Of a DNA stretch of 64,000 bases, positions 46,623-55,579 are shown one piece after another. This DNA is from Streptomyces monashensis (GTDB taxonomy: Bacteria; Actinomycetota; Actinomycetes; Streptomycetales; Streptomycetaceae), in the NCBI RefSeq assembly GCF_001866665.1, contig NZ_MLYO01000072.1:1-64000 (forward strand). Direction: 5' to 3'. Within the stretch, counting starts at the first letter, position 1. Each line of letters starts with the position of its first letter. The notes beneath the pieces are model-generated. The model saw only the letters and a list, made by a program, of their open reading frames with translations, did no database searches and had not been told where the DNA came from. A program made the position numbers and the translations under genes.

Positions 46623-47591
46623 GTGATCGGCATCTCGGACATCGAAGCGGCGGCGGAGCGGATCGCCGGACACGTGGTACGGACGCCGACCGTACCGAGC
46701 CCGGGGCTGACCGAACTGCTCGGTGTCCCGGTCACCGCCAAGCTCGAACTGCTCCAGCGCACCGGCTCGTTCAAGGCGCGCGGCGCGACCGCGAAGCTGC
46801 TGTCGCTGAGCGGGGCCGAGCGGGCGGCGGGCGTGGTCGCGGTCAGCGGCGGCAACCACGGCATCGCCCTCGCGGTGATGGCGGCGGCCCTCGATGTGAA
46901 GGCGACCGTGGTGATGCCACGGACCGCACCCGCCCGGTCCCTCGCGCTCGCCGAGGCCGCCGGGGCGTCGGTGCGGCTGACCGACGGCATGGACAGCGCG
47001 TTCGAGCTGGTGACGAGGCTGCGGGACGAGGGGCTGACCCTGGTCCATCCGTTCGACGACCCGGTCGTGATCGCGGGGCAGGGCACGGTCGGGCTGGAGC
47101 TGGCGCAGGACACGCGGGACACGGCCGGGCTGACGGACGTGATCGTCAGCATCGGCGGGGGCGGGCTGATCGCGGGCGTCGCCGCGGCCCTCGCCGCCCT
47201 GCGTCCCGGGGTGCGCGTGTGGGGTGTGGAGACCGAGGGTGCCGAGGCGATGTCCGGTGCGCTGAAGGCGGGCGGACCGGTGCCGGTGCCGCTGTCGTCG
47301 CTCGTCACCACGCTCAGCGCGCCCTCCGCGTCCCAGCTGACGTACGACCATGTCGCCGCGCTGGTCGAGGAGGTGCTCGTGGTCCCGGACCGGGACGCCG
47401 TGCAGGGCTGTCTGGACCTCGCCGAGCACGCCAAGGTGTGGGCCGAGCCGGCCGCGGGCTGTCTGCTGCCGGCGGCCCGGCAGGTGCTGGCGCGGGTCGG
47501 CGACGGGGCCCGGCTCGGCCTCGTGGTGTGCGGGGGCAACACCACACCCCGCGAACTCATGGGCTGGGCCGACCGGTTCGGGCTGGGGTGA
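46623..47591 (+). CDS. Threonine/serine dehydratase-like PLP enzyme
   Basis: The 322-residue fold-type II PLP enzyme has the Schiff-base Lys about 51 in TGSFKARGA, the phosphate/substrate loop VSGGNHGIALA and the glycine-rich SIGGGGLIAGVA. It lacks the C-terminal ACT regulatory domain, so it is a catabolic-type threonine/serine dehydratase or a serine racemase-like enzyme. The GTG at 46623 follows GGAAGGGTGAAG. TTGACC at 46547-46552 upstream may be part of its promoter. Confidence 0.88.
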   Translation: MIGISDIEAAAERIAGHVVRTPTVPSPGLTELLGVPVTAKLELLQRTGSFKARGATAKLLSLSGAERAAGVVAVSGGNHGIALAVMAAALDVKATVVMPRTAPARSLALAEAAGASVRLTDGMDSAFELVTRLRDEGLTLVHPFDDPVVIAGQGTVGLELAQDTRDTAGLTDVIVSIGGGGLIAGVAAALAALRPGVRVWGVETEGAEAMSGALKAGGPVPVPLSSLVTTLSAPSASQLTYDHVAALVEEVLVVPDRDAVQGCLDLAEHAKVWAEPAAGCLLPAARQVLARVGDGARLGLVVCGGNTTPRELMGWADRFGLG

Positions 47592-47614
47592 GCGCGACGG
47601 GGCGCGTTGCGGAA

Positions 47615-47629
47615 GCCCCGGAGCGGGGC
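47615..47629 (+). terminator. Small GC hairpin after the dehydratase gene
   Basis: GCCCCG (47615-47620), loop GAG, CGGGGC (47624-47629), 24 bases past the stop. Short and without a U-tract, so only a candidate. Confidence 0.35.
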
Positions 47630-47743
47630 GCTCCCGGAATCCGTGGAAAAAAGGGGGCGCATCCGGGAATTCTTTGAACGCACCCCCGCGCGCCCTGCGT
47701 ACCCCTGGGAGACACGGGACAGGGGTTTCAGCGAGGGATGACC

Positions 47744-49312
47744 ATGGTCGAGGCGCACGTCTCCGCACACGAGTTGGTCGCCGGCCGGTACCGGCTGCTG
47801 GAGGTCTTCGCCCGCGAGACGAACCGCCTGTGGTGGTACGCCGAGGACGTGGCGGCCGAACAGCCCCGGCTGGTGGCGCAGACCGCCCTGCCGGCGGACT
47901 GCGACGGGGACACCGTGCACCGGGTCACGGCCCGGGTCATCCGGACCTCGGAGACCGTGCGGCGGCTGTGCCCCGGCCGGGTCGCGGTGGTCGTGGACGC
48001 CGTGGTCGAGGCCGGCACGCTGTGGACGGTCACCGAGTGGATCGACGGCACGCCGCTCACCGAACTCCTCGACCACGAGGGCCCGTTCAGCCCCGCGCGG
48101 TCGGCGCGGATCGGCCTGGAGCTGCTGGAGGTGCTCCAGGCCGCGCACGACGGGGGTATCACCCACGGGGAGTTGAGCCCCGGCCAGGTCTTCGTCCCGG
48201 AGGGCGGACCGGTCGTGGTCACCGGGTTCGGGCTGGCCGGGGCGACCCTGGTGCCACGGCTGACGGCACCGTCGTACGCCTCGCCGGAGCAGGCCCGCGA
48301 CGAGCGGATCGGCCCGGCCGCGGACCTGTGGGCGCTGGGCGCGCTGCTGTACACGATGGTGGAGGGCCGGCCGCCGTTCCGGGACCGGGGCCGGCCCGAG
48401 GCCACCCTGAAGGCGGTGGACCGGCTGCCGCTGCGCACCCCGCTGCGCGCGGGCCCGCTCACGCAGGCCGTGCAGGGGCTGCTGCGCAAGAACTCGCGGG
48501 AACGGCTGCCGCGGCCGGAGACCCGTGAGGCGCTGACCCGCGCTCTCGACGAGGACGCCGGCGCCGGCCTGCCGACGGGCCCCGAGCCCCGGCTGCGCGG
48601 TGGGTACCCGCGTCTGCTGCGGCTCCGCGGACCGGGGCGGAGCCGGCGGGCGCTGGCCGCGGGCAGCGCCGTGGCCGTGGTCGCCGTCGTGGTCGCCGCC
48701 CTGGCCGTCACCCACCAGCTGCCCGGCACCGCCACCCGCGCGGCGCACGCGCCGTCGCGCCCCACCGCCTCGGCCGCCCCTCCCACCGCGCCGCCGACGG
48801 CGGCCGCCTCGCCCTCCCCCTCCGCCACGGCACCGGCCGGGCTGCCGGCCGGCTATCACCGCTCCATCGCACCGGAGGGTTTCTCGGTGGCGCTGCCGGA
48901 CGGCTGGAAGCGGCTCCGCACCGAGCGGGCCGGGGCGCGCTACCGCATCACGTTCGGCGCGGGCGGGGCCGCCCCCACCCTGGCCGTCACCTACAGCGAG
49001 CACGTCGGCCCGGACCCGGTCGCCGTCTGGCGCGACGACGTCGAACCGTCCCTGCTGCGGCTCCCGGGCTACCAGCGCGTCGGCGCCCTGCGGGCCACCA
49101 CCTACCAGGGCCGCAAGGCCGCCGACCTGGAGTGGCTGGCGGGTACGGGGGACGCCCGGGTGCACACCTTCGGCCGCGGCTTCCTGATCGGCGGCGACCG
49201 GAGCTTCTCGCTGCGCTTCACCACCCTCGCCTCGGCCTGGGACGACGCCGCGAACCGGCTGGCCCTGAAGACGTTCCTGGCGACGTTCCGCGTGGCCGAT
49301 ATGCCCCGATAG
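47744..49312 (+). CDS. Membrane-anchored protein kinase-like protein, probable pseudokinase
   Basis: The 522-residue protein has a Ser/Thr-kinase fold at about residues 10-280, then a membrane helix (ALAAGSAVAVVAVVVAALAV). A Pro/Ala/Thr-rich stalk follows, with an extracellular domain of about 150 residues. Catalytic residues are degenerate. The VAIK lysine position reads VAQTAL, the HRD loop is ITHGELSPGQVFV (Asp replaced by Glu, Asn by Gln), and DFG is TGFGLA. It is therefore probably a sensor or scaffold without kinase activity. The ATG at 47744 has GCGAGGG six bases upstream; the ATG at 47738 abuts that site. Confidence 0.85.
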   Translation: MVEAHVSAHELVAGRYRLLEVFARETNRLWWYAEDVAAEQPRLVAQTALPADCDGDTVHRVTARVIRTSETVRRLCPGRVAVVVDAVVEAGTLWTVTEWIDGTPLTELLDHEGPFSPARSARIGLELLEVLQAAHDGGITHGELSPGQVFVPEGGPVVVTGFGLAGATLVPRLTAPSYASPEQARDERIGPAADLWALGALLYTMVEGRPPFRDRGRPEATLKAVDRLPLRTPLRAGPLTQAVQGLLRKNSRERLPRPETREALTRALDEDAGAGLPTGPEPRLRGGYPRLLRLRGPGRSRRALAAGSAVAVVAVVVAALAVTHQLPGTATRAAHAPSRPTASAAPPTAPPTAAASPSPSATAPAGLPAGYHRSIAPEGFSVALPDGWKRLRTERAGARYRITFGAGGAAPTLAVTYSEHVGPDPVAVWRDDVEPSLLRLPGYQRVGALRATTYQGRKAADLEWLAGTGDARVHTFGRGFLIGGDRSFSLRFTTLASAWDDAANRLALKTFLATFRVADMPR

Positions 49313-49376
49313 GCTTTCCTGTCCGCGCCCGCTCCCGGGTGCGGTCCGTCGAGTCATCCTTGCAGGAGAGCCATCC

Positions 49377-50456
49377 GTGACCCTGGTCATCGACCCGTCC
49401 GAGACATCCGAGACGTCGGAGAGCATCGCCGCGGCCGAGCCGGCCGCGGCGCCGCTGTCCGACCTCGTGGCACGCGACGCCCGTGAGTTCGGCGTCTACG
49501 CGCGCACCGGAGGCTGGGCCTTCGCGCTGATGGTGGCGCGCAGTGTGCGGCCGGGCGGGCAGGCCGCCGGTGAGACGCCGAAGGTGTCGGCGAAGGAGTT
49601 CGCGCGCCTGGCCGACTGCTCCCCGGAGCGGGTCATGCGCTACTACAAGGCCTGGGACCGGGCCGCCGACGACGCGCTCGTACCGCACTTCGAGACCCTC
49701 GAACCCGGCCAGCACGTCGAACTGCCGGACGCGGACGTGTGGTTGGACTACTACGTCTCCCGAAACAGCGCGGCCTCCGAGCGCGGCACCGCGATCGCCG
49801 AGGCCGCGGAGGCCGAGGGCATCCGCCCCACCAAGGCGCTGGAGGTCGCCGAGAACCCGACCGCGCTGCGCGCCGCGATCCTCGCCGACCCCTCCACCGC
49901 CCGCGCGGCCCGCAGCGCCCTGCTGGACCGGCTCCGGGAGGACCCCGAGCTGCAGGCCGAGCTGGCCCGTGACGTCGTCCGCACCGACGACCTGAAGAAG
50001 GCCGTCGCGACCGAGAGCCGGGCCGCCGACCGGATCGGCTACGTCCGCCAGATCGCCGAGTCCGGACGGATCAAGACCCCGGCCGGGCAGACCGTCGACG
50101 CCCCCGTCGAGCTGCGCGAGGAGGCCGAGCGGCATCTGTCGCTCATCGACGAGCTGGCGGACGACGAGGACACCGGCGAGTGGGCCACCGAGGCCTACGA
50201 CACGATGAGGTCGCTGGTCGCCGGCGCGGTCGAGGCCGATCCCGAACTGCGCGTCCAGGAGCAGCGGACCCGGTTCTACAGCAGCCTGCAGAAGGCGACC
50301 AAGGCGTTCGAGGAGCTGACCTTCGACGACGCGCAGGACTTCCAGGAGGAGGACATGGACGAGGCGGTCCAGCGTCTGGAGGAACTGCAGCAGGCCATCG
50401 GCACGTGCCTGACGGCGCTGCGGGGAGCGCGCGGGGGACGGCCGCCGCAGGACTGA
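49377..50456 (+). CDS. Conserved streptomycete protein with possible HTH, function unknown
   Basis: The 359-residue protein has a Ser/Glu/Thr-rich N-terminus (SETSETSES). A segment resembling a helix-turn-helix follows at about residues 65-100 (VSAKEFARLADCSPERVMRY). The rest is helical, highly charged and probably coiled-coil, with an acidic C-terminal part (DDAQDFQEEDMDEAVQRLEE). No enzyme motif, signal peptide or membrane helix is seen. I do not recognise a named family. The overall look, a small HTH followed by long charged helices, recalls ParB-like or plasmid-regulatory proteins but is not enough to assign. The GTG at 49377 follows GCAGGAGAG. Confidence 0.75.
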   Translation: MTLVIDPSETSETSESIAAAEPAAAPLSDLVARDAREFGVYARTGGWAFALMVARSVRPGGQAAGETPKVSAKEFARLADCSPERVMRYYKAWDRAADDALVPHFETLEPGQHVELPDADVWLDYYVSRNSAASERGTAIAEAAEAEGIRPTKALEVAENPTALRAAILADPSTARAARSALLDRLREDPELQAELARDVVRTDDLKKAVATESRAADRIGYVRQIAESGRIKTPAGQTVDAPVELREEAERHLSLIDELADDEDTGEWATEAYDTMRSLVAGAVEADPELRVQEQRTRFYSSLQKATKAFEELTFDDAQDFQEEDMDEAVQRLEELQQAIGTCLTALRGARGGRPPQD

Positions 50457-50560
50457 ACGGGTTGCCCCGGCCGATGCTGATCACTAGAGTCGGCCGGGTG
50501 ACTGCCGGGTCGGCCTTGGGCCATACACGAGTGAGGGTCCCGGCCTCGGCGTGAGCGCGA

Positions 50561-50579
50561 GGCGGGCGAGAGGCCCGCC
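50561..50579 (+). terminator. Hairpin downstream of the unknown helical protein gene
   Basis: GGCGGGC (50561-50567) pairs with GCCCGCC (50573-50579) over a 5-nt loop in the 200-bp gap before the VOC gene. No U-tract. Confidence 0.4.
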
Positions 50580-50659
50580 GCCGTCTCCGAGTGCTCCTGC
50601 CCCGGCGCCCGTACGGCGCCGTTTCCAGCGCATCCCGACACCCGGAGACACACCCGCCG

Positions 50660-51073
50660 ATGCAGACCACCGCACCGCACCTGCCCACGACCGCCGTCCG
50701 CCTCGACCACACCGCCGTGCTCGCCAGGGACCGGCGGCTGTCGGCCGAGTTCCTCGCCGCCGTCCTCGGCCTGGCGGTCGGCGCCCCCTTCGGGCCGTTC
50801 CTCCCCGTCGACCTCGGCAACGGGGTCACGCTCGACTACTACGAGCAGCGGGACGAACCGGTCCAGCCGCAGCACTACGCGTTCCTCGTGCCCGACGAGC
50901 AGTTCGACGGCATGATCGCCCGGCTGGACGCACTCGGCGTCCCGTACTACGCCGATCCGCACCACGGCGAGCCGGGCCGGATCAACCGGCTGTTCGGCGG
51001 CCGCGGAGCGTACTTCGCCGACCCGTCGGGCCACAACATGGAGATCATGACCCGGCCCTACGTCCGCCCGTAG
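50660..51073 (+). CDS. VOC-family (glyoxalase-like) protein
   Basis: The 137-residue protein has a single vicinal-oxygen-chelate module pair. Candidate metal ligands are the His of VRLDHTAVLARD, the His of PQHYAFLVPDEQ and the Glu of GHNMEIMTRPY. The last phrase, AYFADPSGHNMEIM, is typical of dioxygenase/glyoxalase-like VOC proteins. The substrate is unknown. The ATG at 50660 is eight bases after a CGGAGA sequence. It is convergent with the DUF6328 gene. Confidence 0.82.
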   Translation: MQTTAPHLPTTAVRLDHTAVLARDRRLSAEFLAAVLGLAVGAPFGPFLPVDLGNGVTLDYYEQRDEPVQPQHYAFLVPDEQFDGMIARLDALGVPYYADPHHGEPGRINRLFGGRGAYFADPSGHNMEIMTRPYVRP

Positions 51074-51089
51074 CCCGGTCCGGCCGCCG

Positions 51090-51644
51090 TCAGTGCCCCG
51101 CCCCGCCGCCGTCGTCGCCGCTGCCGGTCGCTCGGCGCGGCACCGTGGCCCCGGCGTCGGGGCGGATCGTGTGGCGACACCGGATCCACAGGGGCACGAC
51201 GTACCAGCACACCAGGTACCAGGCGACGACGCCCGCGACCAGCCAGGTCACCTCGCTGCCGTGCGTGGCCACCCGCAGGATCAGCAGGAGCGCGGACGTC
51301 GTCGTCATGAGCAACAGGAGCAGGCCGACGAAGGTCAGCCGGGAGGCGATCCGCACCGCCTGCGGCTTGACCCTGCGGCCGGAGACGAGGCGGTGCAGCG
51401 ACACCGGTCCGATGAGGGCGCCGGTCGCGGAGGCGCCCAGGACGACGGTGACGATGTAGATGACCCGGTCGGCGTGGGCGAGGGTGGCGTACCGCTGCTG
51501 GAAGACGACCGTCAGCAGGAAGCCGAAGAGGATCTGCACGCCCGTCTGGGCGACGCGGACCTCCTGGATGAGTTCGCCCCACATCCGGTCGGCCCGCTCC
51601 TCCTCGGACTCGTCGCGCCCCGTGCGCCGCCCTTCCTCCGCCAT
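51090..51644 (-). CDS. DUF6328-like small membrane protein
   Basis: The 184-residue protein has a charged N-terminus and ELIQEVRVAQTGVQILFGFL, the hallmark of this actinobacterial membrane family. About four membrane helices follow (for example LLTVVFQQRYATL, VIYIVTVVLGASATGALIG, LTFVGLLLLLMTTTSALLLI, WLVAGVVAWYLVCWYVV). Function is unknown. The ATG at 51644 is preferred; a TTG at 51677 has a better GAAGGA context and would add 11 residues. Confidence 0.75.
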   Translation of the reverse strand: MAEEGRRTGRDESEEERADRMWGELIQEVRVAQTGVQILFGFLLTVVFQQRYATLAHADRVIYIVTVVLGASATGALIGPVSLHRLVSGRRVKPQAVRIASRLTFVGLLLLLMTTTSALLLILRVATHGSEVTWLVAGVVAWYLVCWYVVPLWIRCRHTIRPDAGATVPRRATGSGDDGGGAGH

Positions 51645-51699
51645 GCGGTCCGTGTAACCGTCCGGCCGTTCCTTCAAACGACCGCCGTCCGGGCGGCGG

Positions 51700-52683
51700 C
51701 TACCAGCGCTGCTCGACCTGGTCCCTGATCCGGCGGTCGTACAGCTCGCGGATCGCGGTGCGGGTGTCCCCGGGCAGCGGCGGCAGCTTGGCGGCGGCCG
51801 CGTTGGCGCGGGCCTGCTCCGGACTGCGGGCGCCGGGGATGACCGTCGTCACGCCGTCCTGCTCGACGATCCAGCGCAGGGCCAGCTGGGCCGGGGTGTA
51901 TCCCTCGGGGGCGAGCGCGGCGAACTCGGCGGCGGCCTCGACACCGGTGGCGTAGTCGACGCCGGAGAAGGTCTCGCCCTGGTCGAAGGCCTCGCCGTGC
52001 CGGTTGTAGGTGCGGTGGTCGTCGGCCGGGAACACCGTGTCCCTGGTGTACTTGCCGGACAGCAGGCCGGAGGCGAGCGGCACGCGCGCGATGATGCCGA
52101 CACCGGCCGCGCGGGCGGCGGGGAGCACCTCGTACAGGGGCTTCATGCGGAACGGGTTGAGGATGATCTGGACGCTCGCCACGTGCGGCCGGGCGATCGC
52201 GGTCAGCGCCTCGGCGCAGGTCTCGACGCTCACCCCGTACGCCGCGATCCGCTCCTCCTCGACGAGCGCGTCCAGGGCGTCGTAGACCGCGTCGGAGGAG
52301 TAGACGGGGGTCGGCGGGCAGTGCAGCTGGACCAGGTCGATGCGGTCGACGCCGAGGTTGCGGCGCGAACGGTCGTTCCAGGCACGGAAGTTGTCCAGGA
52401 CGTAGTGTTCGGGGAGCTGCTCTGCCCGGCGGCCCATCTTGGTGGCGACCAGCACGTGCAGATCGGGGCGGCTGCGCAGGAAGGAGGCGATGGTCTCCTC
52501 GCTGCGCCCGTCGCCGTACACGTCGGCGGTGTCGAAGAAGGTGACCCCTGCCTCGGCCGCCGCCTCCAGGACGGACAGGGCCTCCTTCTCGTCCACGTGG
52601 CCCCAGTCGGCACCCAGCTGCCAGGTACCGAGACCGACCACCGAGGCCCACTGGCCCGACCTGCCGAATTCGCGTTCGTCCAT
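51700..52683 (-). CDS. Aldo/keto reductase
   Basis: The 327-residue protein is a TIM-barrel NADPH-dependent oxidoreductase. Catalytic Asp and Tyr are in FFDTADVYGDGRSEE, the Lys in LVATKMGRR, the His in DLVQLHCPP, and the cofactor site in VIPGARSPEQARANA. It resembles the YghZ/YajO-type subgroup. The physiological substrate is unknown. The ATG at 52683 places the MDEREFGRSGQ start typical of the family. It is divergent from the cholesterol-oxidase-like gene, with a 148-bp gap between them. Confidence 0.9.
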   Translation of the reverse strand: MDEREFGRSGQWASVVGLGTWQLGADWGHVDEKEALSVLEAAAEAGVTFFDTADVYGDGRSEETIASFLRSRPDLHVLVATKMGRRAEQLPEHYVLDNFRAWNDRSRRNLGVDRIDLVQLHCPPTPVYSSDAVYDALDALVEEERIAAYGVSVETCAEALTAIARPHVASVQIILNPFRMKPLYEVLPAARAAGVGIIARVPLASGLLSGKYTRDTVFPADDHRTYNRHGEAFDQGETFSGVDYATGVEAAAEFAALAPEGYTPAQLALRWIVEQDGVTTVIPGARSPEQARANAAAAKLPPLPGDTRTAIRELYDRRIRDQVEQRW

Positions 52684-52831
52684 GGCGTCAGTGTGCCATC
52701 CGGCACCGGTCCGCGCGGAACAGGCCGCTCCGGCAGGACTCCCGGGCGCGGACCGCGCGCCTTTCACCCGCTCGGGTGATGTCGGTGGACGACAGCACGA
52801 TGGGCGTACAGCGCGCCCCTACCGTGAGCCC

Positions 52832-54583
52832 GTGACCGAACGCTTCACGGACGCCCCGGACAACTCTCTTTCTTCATACGGCAGTTCATGGCCCGTCAGC
52901 CGACGCGGCCTGCTGCGCGGTGCGGCCGTCGCCGCCGCGTGGGCCGCCGTGCCGGTGCTGCTCGCGGCCGACCCGGCGGCGGCCGCGGCCGAACTTCCCG
53001 GGTTTCCGGCCGAGGTGAGGCTCTACCGCTCGGCGTACCGCAACTGGGTGGGTGAGATCACCGCCGACGGACTGTGGGCCTGCGCCCCGGCCGGGCCGGA
53101 GCAGGTCCTCGCCGTGGTCGACTGGGCCTGGCGCCGCGGCTGGCGGGTCCGCGCACGGGGCCGCTCGCACGGCTGGTCGCCGCTGACGATCACCGAGGGG
53201 ACGACGGCCGGCACCCGGACCCTGCTGGTCGACACCGCCTCGCAGCTGACCGGCCTGGCCCTGGAGTCCGGTTCGGCGGTCCGCGCCGGCGCGGGCGTGA
53301 CCATGGAAGCCCTGCTCACCTTCCTGGAGGGCCACGGGCTGGGCCTCACCGCGACGCCCGCGCCCGGAGACCTGACCCTCGGCGGCGCCCTGGCGATCGG
53401 CGCGCACGGCACCGCCGTACCGGCCGACGGCGAGCACCCGGCGCCCGGCACGACGTACGGCTCGCTGAGCAATCGTGTGCTGGAGCTGACGGCGGTGGTG
53501 TGGGACGCGGACCGCGGGGCGTACGCGCTGCGCACGTTCCGCCGCGACGAGGCGGACTGCGCGGCGCTGCTGGCCCACCTCGGCCGGGCCTTCGTCACCG
53601 AGGTGGTGCTGCGGGCCGCGCCGGACGGCAACCTGCGCTGTGTCAGCCGTACGGACGTGCCGGCCCGTGAACTGTTCGCGGCGCCCGGTTCCGGCGGGCG
53701 CACCCTGGAGCGCTTCGTGCACCGCTCGGGCCGCGTCGAGGCGATCTGGTTCGCCTTCACCGCGTTTCCGTGGCTGAAGGAGTGGAGCGTCGCACCGGTG
53801 CGGCCGCCGGGCTCACGGCATGTCACCTCGCCCTACAACTACCCCTTCTCGGACAGCGTGCCCACGCCCGTGGCCGACCTGGTGGGGCGGCTGGTCGCGG
53901 GCGCGGGCTGGTCCCTGGCGCCGGAGGTGGGCAACGCGCAGCTCACGGTGGCGAGGCTCGGACTGACGGCCACGGACTCGGCCGACCTGTGGGGGCCGTC
54001 GAAGAACACCCTGCTGTACCTGCGGCCGACCACGCTGCGGGTCACGGCGAGCGGGTACGCGGTGCTCACCCCGCGGGCCGGCGTGCAGCGGGTGGTGCAC
54101 GAATTCACCGGCCGCTACCGGGAGTTGCTCGCCGCGTACGCCGCACGGGGCCGCTTCCCGGTCAACGGCTCGGTGGAGATCCGGGTGACCGGCCTGGACC
54201 AGCCGGCCGAGGCGGGCGTGCCGGGTGCGCGGACCCCGCTGCTGTCGGCGCTGCGGCCGTGCGCGGAGCGTCCCGAGTGGGACACGGCGGTGTGGCTGGA
54301 CGTGCTGACGCTGCCCGGCACGCCGTACGCGGAGGCGTTCCTGCGGGAGCTGGAGCGGTTCCTGTTCGGCACGTACGACGGCGGGTACGCCCTCGCCCGC
54401 GCGGAGTGGTCCAAGGGCTGGGCGTACTCCGACGACTCCGCCTGGAGCGACCCGGAGGTGCTCGGCACGGCCGTGCCCGGCACCTTCGGCCGGCAGGTGT
54501 GGGGGCAGGCGGTCGCGACCCTCGACCGTCTGGACCCGCACCGGGTGTTCGGCAACGCCTTCCTGGACCGCCTCCTGCGCTGA
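52832..54583 (+). CDS. Secreted VAO-type FAD oxidase, cholesterol-oxidase-like
   Basis: The 583-residue protein has a Tat signal (VSRRGLLRGAAVAAAWAAVP). A VAO/PCMH FAD-binding domain follows (RVRARGRSHGWSPLTI, with DLTLGGALAIGAHGTAVPA in the FAD-binding region), then a C-terminal domain resembling the cholesterol-oxidase substrate-binding domain of class II (Brevibacterium-type) enzymes. The opening FPAEVRLYRSAYRNWVGEI also fits that class. It probably oxidises a sterol or other hydrophobic alcohol outside the membrane, making hydrogen peroxide. The His of SHGWSP may be the covalent FAD site. The GTG at 52832 is the first start before the signal; no strong ribosome-binding site is seen. Confidence 0.8.
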   Translation: MTERFTDAPDNSLSSYGSSWPVSRRGLLRGAAVAAAWAAVPVLLAADPAAAAAELPGFPAEVRLYRSAYRNWVGEITADGLWACAPAGPEQVLAVVDWAWRRGWRVRARGRSHGWSPLTITEGTTAGTRTLLVDTASQLTGLALESGSAVRAGAGVTMEALLTFLEGHGLGLTATPAPGDLTLGGALAIGAHGTAVPADGEHPAPGTTYGSLSNRVLELTAVVWDADRGAYALRTFRRDEADCAALLAHLGRAFVTEVVLRAAPDGNLRCVSRTDVPARELFAAPGSGGRTLERFVHRSGRVEAIWFAFTAFPWLKEWSVAPVRPPGSRHVTSPYNYPFSDSVPTPVADLVGRLVAGAGWSLAPEVGNAQLTVARLGLTATDSADLWGPSKNTLLYLRPTTLRVTASGYAVLTPRAGVQRVVHEFTGRYRELLAAYAARGRFPVNGSVEIRVTGLDQPAEAGVPGARTPLLSALRPCAERPEWDTAVWLDVLTLPGTPYAEAFLRELERFLFGTYDGGYALARAEWSKGWAYSDDSAWSDPEVLGTAVPGTFGRQVWGQAVATLDRLDPHRVFGNAFLDRLLR

Positions 54584-54985
54584 ACCCGCCCCGAGCCGAT
54601 GGCGGCCTGCCCGGTGACGTCGTGGCCCTCGCCCGGTTCCGCGAGCAGTCCCGTCGCGCGCGGCTGCCGCCGGGCGACGTGATGGCCAGGACGGCTGGAG
54701 GCGCGGTCGTCGCCGCCCCGCACCGGTGCTTCGGGCGGGCCACCGCCGAACTGCGCTTTCGCCGAGCCGGCGTTGAGGCGGGGGTGCCGTGACCCGGGCT
54801 GCCCCTCCCGTCCGAGGGCCTGCGTGAACCGGACGTCGGCGATCGCGGCAGGCATGCCGGGCAGCCGCAGCCGCATCCGAGCCAGGTCGCCCCCGCGGCC
54901 CGCGCCGGGGACGACGGCCCGCTGGTCGCGGCCTTCCGCGGGGCCGCCGGAGCTCTGCGCACCGGGCCGGACGAGGCGTGCCGGC
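54584..54985 (+). other. Gene-free stretch with coding-like fragments
   Basis: About 400 bases without an intact gene. One frame (about 54601-54792) has strongly G/C third positions and reads RLPPGDVMARTAGG and APHRCFGRATAELR. A second frame (about 54795-54985) continues the same composition with DDGPLVAAFRGAAGALR. They may be remnants of a lost gene; the HRCFG piece loosely recalls a P450 haem loop, but the match is too weak to assign. Confidence 0.3.
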
Positions 54986-55579
54986 TCAGCCTGCCGGGGT
55001 CAACTGGGCCTGGACGAGCGGCCCGTAGCGTTCCGCGACCGCGTCGGCGTCGGTGCCGCGCAGGTGCGGTCCGCGGGCGATGCCGTACATCACGCCGAGG
55101 CCGACGAGCGCGGCGACGGCCAGTTCGGCGCGCAGTCCGGGGTCGGGGCCGGTGAGCCGGGCGGCGAGGCGTTCGGTGACCTGGGCGCGGAAGTTGGCGC
55201 GCAGGACCTCGCCGTGGTCGCCGTGCAGCGGGGCGAAGGCGATGCGCAGCAGCGGGTCGGCGCCGCGGTCGCGCTGGCTGGCGAGGACGTGCCGGACCAT
55301 GTGCCGGCCGAGGCCGGGCAGCGGCGCGTCGAGCAGGGCGTCCGCGTCGGTGTCGAAGGACATGACGCGGGCGAACAGGGCGTCCTTGTTGCCGAAGTAC
55401 TTCACGATCAACGGCGGGCTGACACCGGCCCGTTCGGCCACCGCCTTCAGGGTGATGTCGGCGTGGGCCTGCCGGGCCAGGAGATGACGGGCGGCCTTGA
55501 CGATGGCGGCCTTGGTGACCTCGGCGTCACGGCGGCCGGGGGCGCTGTCCGGCCCGGGTGGGGTGCTCACGGTGCTCAT
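54986..55579 (-). CDS. TetR-family regulator
   Basis: The 197-residue protein has an HTH reading AAIVKAARHLLARQAHADIT then LKAVAERAGVSPPLIVKYFG, and a TetR_C-type ligand domain. The ATG at 55579 overlaps the MFS stop as ATGA, so the repressor is coupled to the transporter it probably controls. The operator is likely the 17-bp inverted repeat at 57111-57152 in front of the transporter. Confidence 0.92.
   Translation of the reverse strand: MSTVSTPPGPDSAPGRRDAEVTKAAIVKAARHLLARQAHADITLKAVAERAGVSPPLIVKYFGNKDALFARVMSFDTDADALLDAPLPGLGRHMVRHVLASQRDRGADPLLRIAFAPLHGDHGEVLRANFRAQVTERLAARLTGPDPGLRAELAVAALVGLGVMYGIARGPHLRGTDADAVAERYGPLVQAQLTPAG

Noticed and set aside
54673..54760. APHRCFGRATAELR as a cytochrome P450 haem-binding loop
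   Set aside because: Only a handful of residues resemble the loop, and no I-helix or ExxR motif is found nearby in any frame. Treated as an unexplained remnant.
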